Assembly: GCA_033961575.1 (NCBI GenBank)
Contig: CM066738.1
Coordinates: forward strand, 71,223,478-71,287,477
Reading direction: 5' to 3'
DNA from: Aselliscus stoliczkanus
Lineage: Eukaryota; Chordata; Mammalia; Chiroptera; Hipposideridae
Length of the DNA stretch: 64,000 nt
Shown here: piece after piece, positions 57,480-64,000 of the stretch
Numbering within the stretch: position 1 is the first letter of the stretch
How the letters are laid out: each line of letters begins with the position of its first letter
Position numbers and translations under genes: made by a program
The notes under the pieces: model-generated
Told to the model about the DNA's origin: nothing
What the model saw: the letters and a program-made list of their open reading frames with translations, nothing else
The model's database searches: none

Positions 57480-59190
57480 TCCCGCTACCACGTGCCTCAT
57501 GGAAACGCCTCCCTCCCATCCTCGCTCTTCTGCTGAGGCTCAGGAAAAAAGCTCTCCATTTTCTCTCAAGCTAGACTAGCCTCCTGTATGCCTTCTAGCT
57601 CCTACTGAAACCTGTCCTCCCATTTTCCTCTCATTCTCTAGCATCTTTACATCTTTCTGTATATGGTGTCTTCTTTTCTAGTTTCAAGCATGCCCAAGTC
57701 CTTCTTTCTGTTCTTAGAAAGGAAGTTTTCACCAGACCTGGCTATTCCCCTGCCCACCACCAACCATAACCTTCTATCCACTTATTATGTATTCTGGAGT
57801 ATTTATCTTCTGGCCCACTCCTATTCCTGCCCTTTTGCTAAAACTGTTTCCTCAAAGTCCAGCAATGTCCTTGCTCTAGTCTTTTCTCAATCTGGATCTC
57901 TTGACCTCTTTGTGGCATTTTGCTTTCCTCCTTAAATTTTTCCCTTAGACTTCTCCATACTGAACTTTCCTGGTTCCCCCTTGTATGTCTTGGCTCTTAT
58001 TTCTCTCTTCTGCTCATTATTGGTCCCAAGCTAAGTACTAGGCTCCTGCTCTCTTTCCCTAAATCCTTTCATTCTCTTGGTGAGCTCATCTATTTATTCA
58101 TTTTCTGGATTTTAACCCATCTCTCTACAGGTGAAGCCCAGATACCCAGGCAAAGCCCTGAGCTCTCACCTACATTTCACCCCATGTTTCCAACACAAAA
58201 TAGCTCCATTTACATGTTTTTTTCACCATACACATTTGTCTAAAAACTGTAAGAACATCTGTCTAAAATGTATTTCACCAGTTTTCTTCCCCAAAGATGT
58301 TCTTTCACAATCACCCCCATTTCTGTCTGTAATGCCATGGATTTCCCACGTTTCTAGCTACAAACCTTGGAGCCATTTGTGTCTGTCTATATCCATCACT
58401 CCCTGAATCCAAACTATCACTACCCACTCCCTGTTATGAAATGATCTGAGCCTTTGTTGTCTAATTCTTTTATCACATCACACAACAATTATATGATAAA
58501 TCAACTAATTAAAATTCATTTTCCTTCCAATTGTCAGTCAAATTTCACCTTTAATCTTTATTCTTGCCATTACTACTACCATGGTTCACTTCCCTTCTAA
58601 ATGCTTGGAACTCATTTCCCATCTGTTTTAAGCACCATTGCATATAAACCTGCTTAAAACATTACTTTAGTCAGTCTCATTCAGAGGTTCACAATGGTGT
58701 CTGTGGCATGGCCTTGGGGCGTCCTATAATCTGACTCTCTGTGCCAATTTTCCCCTTATTCCTCCACACTCTCCTTCTCTACTCAAATTTATTTCCTCAT
58801 GGTTCCACACCTGTATATCCTGCCTTGGGCCCCTGCCACTCATCTTAGAAGTCCCCCGTTCCATTCTTCCACCTTTCACAGGCAACCAGTGTGTGTAGGG
58901 GCCAGTTTAGCCATTCTACTGCCTCAATTCACGGAGCTCTCCCTTCACTCAACTCCTGAAGTCACATCTGGCTCAGCAATGTTCTCTCATAGTCTCACCT
59001 TGTCACTTTTACCTTCTCCTCTGGATTATAAGGCAGGCACTACAACTATACTAATGCATTCCCTGCACCCACAACATTCAGATGCTCCAAAGATTTCCCT
59101 AATAGATGTTGACCAACGGGTAGAACTATGTCCAAAAAGAAGGCTACTCAAAGACACTTCCAAAACCACAATAACTGTAAGAACCTAGTA
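57480..59190 (+). mobile_element. Long LINE-2 copy
   Basis: A C/T-rich, stop-poor block that follows L2 text for about 1.7 kb: 'TTGGCTCTTATTTCTCTCTT', 'CTTGGTGAGCTCATCTATTT', 'AAACCTTGGAGCCATTTGTG', 'ATCTGACTCTCTGTGCC', 'ATCCTGCCTTGGGCCCCTGC' and 'AACTCCTGAAGTCACATCTG'. Open frames at 57663-57935, 57920-58243, 58131-58406 and 58799-59188 are its broken remains or chance readings. Confidence 0.7.
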
Positions 59191-60600
59191 TACCTTAAAA
59201 TCCCATTGAATTCACAGTTGTTTCAGGCAGGCAGGAAATTACGACACAGTGTCAGGGTCTGGGGGTGGTGGTAGGGGGAGACAAGTGAAGCACATAGGAT
59301 GCAACATTTTAAGGAGATGCTTGTTTATTCTCAGCAGACCCTAAGAATCATATCACACACAGACTCCACACTACATGGTCCAGAGAGCAATGGCCACCCT
59401 CGACCTGGCCATGTGTACATTAAAGATGGACCTCTAACAATCAAAAACCAAATTAAACCAAGTCAAGAGATCCATCCTAAGCAAGCTACAGAAAATTCTT
59501 TTCCTAAGGCCATAAAAAGAATAGACTAAGACTTGGATTTCTGGTCTACCACAACTTCAGGATACAAAATGATGGCAGTAAATATGACATTAGCTTAAAG
59601 GAAGAAAACTGTCTTCTTACAGAGACCGCTTTGAAATGGGGAGCAAATACTGAATCCTCAGGACCCTAGCAGGTCAGTGTTGCTGTTTGGGAATGCTTCT
59701 CCGCTCCTGGCTCAACTTCAACATAAACCTACTCCGGCCTGTTGCTTCTGCCCAGTGGATGCTGAGAACTCTGGTCATTTTGAAGTTAACAAGGATGAGA
59801 TAAGGCACCACTCAACCCGGGAAGAAATCTCATGTGAGAACTTAAGTCTGCTGGAGAAACCCACTAGGAGAAAAATATGAACTCATATCACATCTTCCTT
59901 ACATGTCTACACATTTCATCACTTTTCTCTTAAATTCAATCACTTTTTTTCCTGCATCAGTGCTTTACATTACAAGTAGGAAGGGATTCCAAGATTTTAT
60001 GAAGATGCAATTATATTTCACATGACTGAATTTATGAAAATGAAGGGAGGCATTTAAAAAAAAAGGTTGCTAAGTATTGTTATTTTTAGCTTAGAATGTT
60101 ACTCAAGTTCCCAGAGAGAAAAACAACAATAATACTGATAACAATATAAAGTGATTTAGAAGGCACTTTTTTTTTCCATGCTGAGCATTCTCAGACCCAA
60201 GAAAGACACTGAGAAAGATGAGGACCAGAGAGCAGCTTGAATGCCTTCTCTCAGAACTGGAAGTGATGAGGCTGATGTGATAATTCCTTAGGAAATGGCA
60301 GAGAATGGGTCCTTTTGGAGTAAGGAAAATCACATTCTCAGCCCCCTTTGACTGATCTCCCTGCCTATGTATCTATGAGTTTTTCACAGAATCCAAATTC
60401 TCCTCTGGGGCCAATGGAACATCTTTCTGAGTCATTTTCTGAATATGCTGGCACCCAGTATTGTCACAATGACATCACGGGGAAATGCTGTATTGCTAAG
60501 TACAATTAAGTTGTACTTCAAATGTCAGCACATTTTGATATGTAGGTGGCCCCAAGAATGGGTAAATATTATGCCACTGAGGATAACAGAGTTCATTTTT
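59191..60600. other. No recognisable gene
   Basis: Short frames without domains; a G-rich stretch at 59258-59281; otherwise unassigned. Confidence 0.5.
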
Positions 60601-60703
60601 TTTTTTTTTGAGGGCAGTATCATGGCCCTCATATGTGGGACCTGAACTGGGGCCGCTGGCATCCCCAAGCCAGCACTTAACCATCGCACCACTCGGCTGG
60701 CCC
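60601..60703 (-). mobile_element. Short tRNA-derived SINE with perfect TSD
   Basis: T-run (poly(A)), GAGGGCAGTATCATGGCC, GGGACCTGAACTGGGGCC, CCAAGCCAGCACTTAACCAT, head complement CACTCGGCTGGCCC. TSD AACAGAGTTCATTTTT at 60585-60600 and 60704-60719. Confidence 0.95.
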
Positions 60704-60736
60704 AACAGAGTTCATTTTTAAATAGAAAAGAAAAGG

Positions 60737-60756
60737 GAGAGAGAGAGAGAGAGAGA
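60737..60756. repeat. (GA)n microsatellite
   Basis: GGGAGAGAGAGAGAGAGAGA, about ten GA units. Confidence 0.9.
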
Positions 60757-60845
60757 TGTACTGAGTCTGGAAGAGACTGTAATGGCTCATCTAATCCAAT
60801 CCTCTGCATTTAAGAAGGATTAGTACTAAACCACAGTAGCCAATT

Positions 60846-60918
60846 AAAAATTCTTCCACTTTTTGAAAAAATAAAAATAAAAAAAATAAAAAAAATAAAA
60901 ATTCTTCCACTTTTTGAA
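60846..60918. mobile_element. Tail-only retroposition: A-rich tract between 22-bp direct repeats
   Basis: AAAAATTCTTCCACTTTTTG (plus AA) occurs at 60846-60867 and 60897-60918. Between them lies only an A/T tract of (AAAAT)n type. Perfect direct repeats flanking a bare A-rich tail fit an extremely 5'-truncated retrotransposon insertion. Confidence 0.7.
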
Positions 60919-61872
60919 TTAACAATAGAAAAGATAATTATAAACCTCCTTCAGAGTTTAAGAGGAAAAGAAAAAATACAATAAAAGGGAGACTCATGAA
61001 ACTAGTGGCCAAATAGACAAAGCCATATGCATAGGAAAAATGTCCTTCCTAATCTTAAAGAGAAGATGTAAGCATTATGCTTTGAGCACTACTATTTTGC
61101 AGCTTTCAGGGATGATTCACATGTAAAATTCACCCACTTTCAATGTAAAGTTCAATGATCTTTTTAATTAACAAGTTTAATATATGAATTTAAATGGTGG
61201 TGCAACCATTACCAAAGCACAGTTTTAGAACATTTCCATCACCTCATTTGTAGTCAGTCTCTGCCCCAAGATACCATCAGTATGCTTTCCATCTTTATGA
61301 ATTTGACTTTTTTGGAAATTTCACATAAATGGAATCATACTACATATATTCTTTGTGACTGGCTTCTTTCACTTAGCGTAATGTTTTTGAGATTTATCTG
61401 TGTTGTAGCAATGTATTAATAATCCATTCCTCTTTACTGCTGAATAGTATTCCATTGTATGTATATACTACTTCTTGTATATACAGTCACCAGTTGACAG
61501 ACATTTAGATTGTTTCTAGTTTGGGGTTAATTTGAATAATGATGCTATGAGCATTCATATTTAAGTCTTTTGTGATATATGTTTTCAGTTCTCTTGGGTA
61601 AATTCCAGGAATAGTATTACTGGGTTGCACAGTCAATTTATGCTTAACCTTTTAATAAATTACTAAAGTTTCCAAAGTGACTATACCATTTTACATTCCC
61701 ACCAGAGGTTTATGAGAGCTCCAGTTTCTCCATATTCTCAACAGCACTTTTTTTTTTGGATTATTTTTAAAATTATACCTATCCTATATTTCATCATGGT
61801 TTTAATTTGCATTTCCATAATGACTAATGATGTTGAGTTCCTTTTCATGGGCTTATGAACCACTCATATATT

Positions 61873-62322
61873 TTTTATTTTTATTTTTTTAAGATTTTAT
61901 TGGGGAATCGGGGGAGGGAACAGCGTTGGGGAATCAGGGAAGGGGAGCAGACAAGTTGCTGTCCTTTTGTCTTCAGTCTAGTTGTGGAGGATGCCGTTTC
62001 ACTGGCCCATGTTGGTATTGTGACTATTGCACTCTTCCTGGCTGAGGCAGATCCGATGCCGGCCATTGGATGGCAGCTCATGGCAGCTGTCACTGGCTGC
62101 CAGCCACTCACGGTGGCTCAAGGCAGCCCACTGCAGACCCACTGCAGCCTACATCATTGCCGGCAACTCTCGGCAGCTCAGCTCCAGGTTGAGCTGTTAT
62201 TCACCATCTTAGCTGTAAAGGACACAGCGTCACTGGCCAGTATGGGATCTGAACCAGCGGCCCTACTGCTCAGAGCTCACGCTCCCAAGCCAACTTTTAA
62301 CCAACGAGCCACTCAGCCAGCC
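61873..62322 (-). mobile_element. Full-length long-form SINE
   Basis: Minus strand: GGGCTGGCTGAGTGGCTCG head, GCCAGTGACGCTGTG block, repeated GGCTGCC body, CAACTAGACTGAAG, purine blocks, AATAAAATCTT and A-tail. Target copies CTCATATATTTTTTATTTTT (61863) and CTCATATATATATTTTAT (62323) flank it. Confidence 0.9.
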
Positions 62323-62340
62323 CTCATATATATATTTTAT

Positions 62341-62486
62341 TTTTTTTTTTTTTAGCTGAGCCATCCTGCCACCTGTTGGCAGCTCAACGGCAACTCAGCT
62401 CGGGCTGGCATCGAACCGCCGTTGCTCAGAGCTCAGCTCGCACTCTTGAGCGAGCTCCTAACCAACTGAGCCACTCAGCCAGCCCC
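62341..62486 (-). mobile_element. SINE of the second head type, 5' part only
   Basis: Minus strand begins GGGGCTGGCTGAGTGGCTCA and matches the head of the SINE at 13301-13887 (GTTGCTCAGAGCTC..., GCCATCCTGCCACcTGTTGG on the plus strand). The copy is 146 bp with a T13 run at its left side. Target copies at 62323 and CTCATATATTTTCTTTAG (62487) flank it. Confidence 0.85.
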
Positions 62487-62805
62487 CTCATATATTTTCT
62501 TTAGTGAAATGTCTATTGAAGTCTTTTGACCATTTTTAAATTGGGTTGTATGCAGTCTCATTGAAGTGTAACAATTCTTTATATATATATATTCTAGGTA
62601 CAAGTTCTTTATTAGATATGATTTGCAAATATTTTCTCCTAGGCTGTGGCTTATCTTTTCATTTTCTTAATGGTGTCTTTTGAATTGTAAAATATTTTAA
62701 TTTAAATAAAGTCTAACTGATCAATTATTTTACGGCTCATGCTTTTGGTGTGAAATCTAAGAACTCTGTTTAAACCAAGGTCATTACAATTTTTTTCCTG
62801 TCTTC

Positions 62806-62917
62806 TTTTTTTTTTTTTCCTTTGAGGGTAGTGTCACTGGCCCTCATATGTGGGACCTGTACTGGGGCCACCGGATTCCCAGGCCAGCGCTTAACCACCA
62901 CGCCACTCGGTCGGCCC
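62806..62917 (-). mobile_element. Short tRNA-derived SINE
   Basis: T-run, GAGGGTAGTGTCACTGGCC, GGGACCTGTACTGGGGCC, CCAGGCCAGCGCTTAACCAC, CCACTCGGTCGGCCC. Flanks TCCTGTCTTCTTTTT (about 62796) and TCCTGTGTCTTCTTC (62917) suggest a TSD with indel. Confidence 0.92.
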
Positions 62918-63857
62918 TCCTGTGTCTTCTTCTAAGAGTATTCTAATGTTAGCTCTTACATTTAGGTCTATGATCCATTTTGAGTTAATGATGTAAAGCA
63001 AGGGTCTAAGCATGTTTTTGTTTTGGCATATGGATATCTGACTGTTCCAACACTATTTGTTCAAAAGAAAATCCTTTTCCCATTGAATTGCTTTGACACC
63101 TTTATCAAAAATCAATAGACCATAAATGCCTATCCTTAGGGACACAAATATCTCAATGTATTGATTATTCTAGGTTTATAATGAGTTTTCAAATTACTTA
63201 GTTTAAGTACACTAACTTTGTTTTTCCTTTTCAAAATTGTTTTGGCTATTGTATTGCTAATAAATTTTAGGATCAGTTTGTGAGTTTGTACAAAGAAACC
63301 TGCAGGGATTTTGATGAAGACTGCATTGAATCTATTGATCAATTTAGGAATAATTTCCATCTTAACAATATTGAGTCTTTCCATTTATTGAGAGCTTCAA
63401 TAAAGGTTTTGTAATTTTCAGCGTACAATTGTGCATTTCTTTAATTCCTAAGTATTTTTTCTGTTTGATGCTATTGTGAATGAAATAGTTTCTTAACTTC
63501 ATTTTTATGAACATGTTTGTTACTACTAATATATAAAACTACAATTGACTTTTCTAAATTGATCTTGCATCTTGAGACCTTGTTAAATTGTTTAGTAGTT
63601 CAATTAGTGTTTTTTATCAATTCCTTAGGATTTTCTACATATAGAATAAAGTTATCTTTGAATACAATTTTTTTTCTTTATTGCGCTGCCCAAAACCTCC
63701 AGTATAGTGCTGAGTTAAGTAAGAGTAATAAGAATGTTGCTCCCGATTTTAGGAGAAAAGTATTCAGTTTCACCATTAAGTATGTTAGCTATAGGTTTTT
63801 CACAGATGCTCTTTATCAAGTTGAGGAGTTCCCTTCTATTATTAGTTTGTCGGGAGT

Positions 63858-64000
63858 TTTTTTTTTTTTAAAGATTTTATTGGGAATTGGGGGAGGGGAA
63901 CAGTGTTGGGGAATCGGGGAAGGGGAACAGACAAGTTGCTGTCTTTTTGTTCTCCAGTCTAGTTAGGATGTTGCTTCACTGCGGGTATCGTCATTGCGCT
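63858..64000 (-). mobile_element. Long-form SINE, cut by the window end
   Basis: T13 (poly(A)), AAAGATTTTATTGGGAATTG, both purine blocks (GGGGAACAGTGTTGGGG, GGGGAACAGACAAGTTGC) and the beginning of the body. The tRNA head must lie beyond 64000. Confidence 0.93.

Larger units (their letters stand above)
61105..63855 (-). mobile_element. Old L1M, long antisense copy with nested SINEs
   Basis: Antisense L1 text across the block: 'TGTAAAATTCACCCACTTTC', 'TGGTGCAACCATTACCAAAG', 'CTGAATAGTATTCCATTGTA', 'TTCCAGGAATAGTATTACTG', 'TTTACATTCCCACCAGAGGT', 'TTAATTTGCATTTCCATAAT', then 'GAGTATTCTAATGTTAGCTC', 'GACACCTTTATCAAAAATCA' and 'GAGTCTTTCCATTTATTGAG'. Minus-strand peptide INRFNAVFIKIPAGFF and LKFISN...KNKVSVLKL (63136-63384) is ORF2-derived. 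SINEs interrupt it at 61873-62486 and 62806-62917. Confidence 0.88.

Overview
This is nuclear DNA from a placental mammal, and no cellular protein-coding exon can be supported in it. The mammalian call rests on ancient LINE-2 and MIR copies, MaLR (MLT1-type) LTRs, old L1M fragments, MER5- and MER20-like hAT elements and a U6 snRNA pseudogene. A bat (Chiroptera) is the best guess. It is based on abundant tRNA-derived SINEs whose 5' end reads GGCCGGCCGAGTGG, a bat-VES-like tRNA head at about 35270, and a Tc1/mariner-like DNA transposon in three copies. The bat call rests on my recollection of repeat families, not on a search, and I do not assign a family or species.

Layout. 1-13 kb: a mariner fragment, a 5'-truncated L1 with perfect target-site duplications (TSDs; 3452-4565, minus), a long SINE, an old repeat split by a retroviral-type LTR (7854-8200), an MLT1 LTR, and an L1M 3' end carrying a short SINE. 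13-21 kb: a TG/AG microsatellite, a double SINE insertion (13284-14365), short SINEs, a long SINE (19919-20364) and a mariner copy that keeps the last codons of its transposase. 21-37 kb: mostly old decayed sequence with L2, MIR, L1M and MER20-like pieces and one 474-bp L1 3' end (34657-35130). 37.3-42.7 kb: the largest element, a near-complete L1 with 5' UTR, ORF1 and ORF2. It is inactive through frameshifts, a catalytic YADD to YADG change and loss of its 3' end at a junction with an inverted older L1. 43-60 kb: an MLT1 LTR with a 73-bp CT run, old L1M antisense blocks, a three-level nest (SINE in hAT in L1M, 51.1-52.1 kb), a U6-L1 chimera (54.9-55.1 kb), a mariner MITE and a long L2 (57.5-59.2 kb). 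60-64 kb: SINEs in an antisense L1M, including a second double insertion, and a SINE cut by the window end.

Interpretation. The window looks intergenic or deep-intronic and records successive retrotransposition. Full-length open frames are limited to transposon remnants; other long open frames (for example 9687-10295 minus, 19031-19519 plus, 29221-29976 plus) have no recognisable domain or lie in L2. I found no CRISPR array, operon, gene cluster or new biological system. The most informative signals are the repeat histories: two loci hit twice at the same target, a SINE family in short and long forms sharing one head, a SINE with an L1 piece at its 3' end, the U6-L1 chimera, and the mariner copies.
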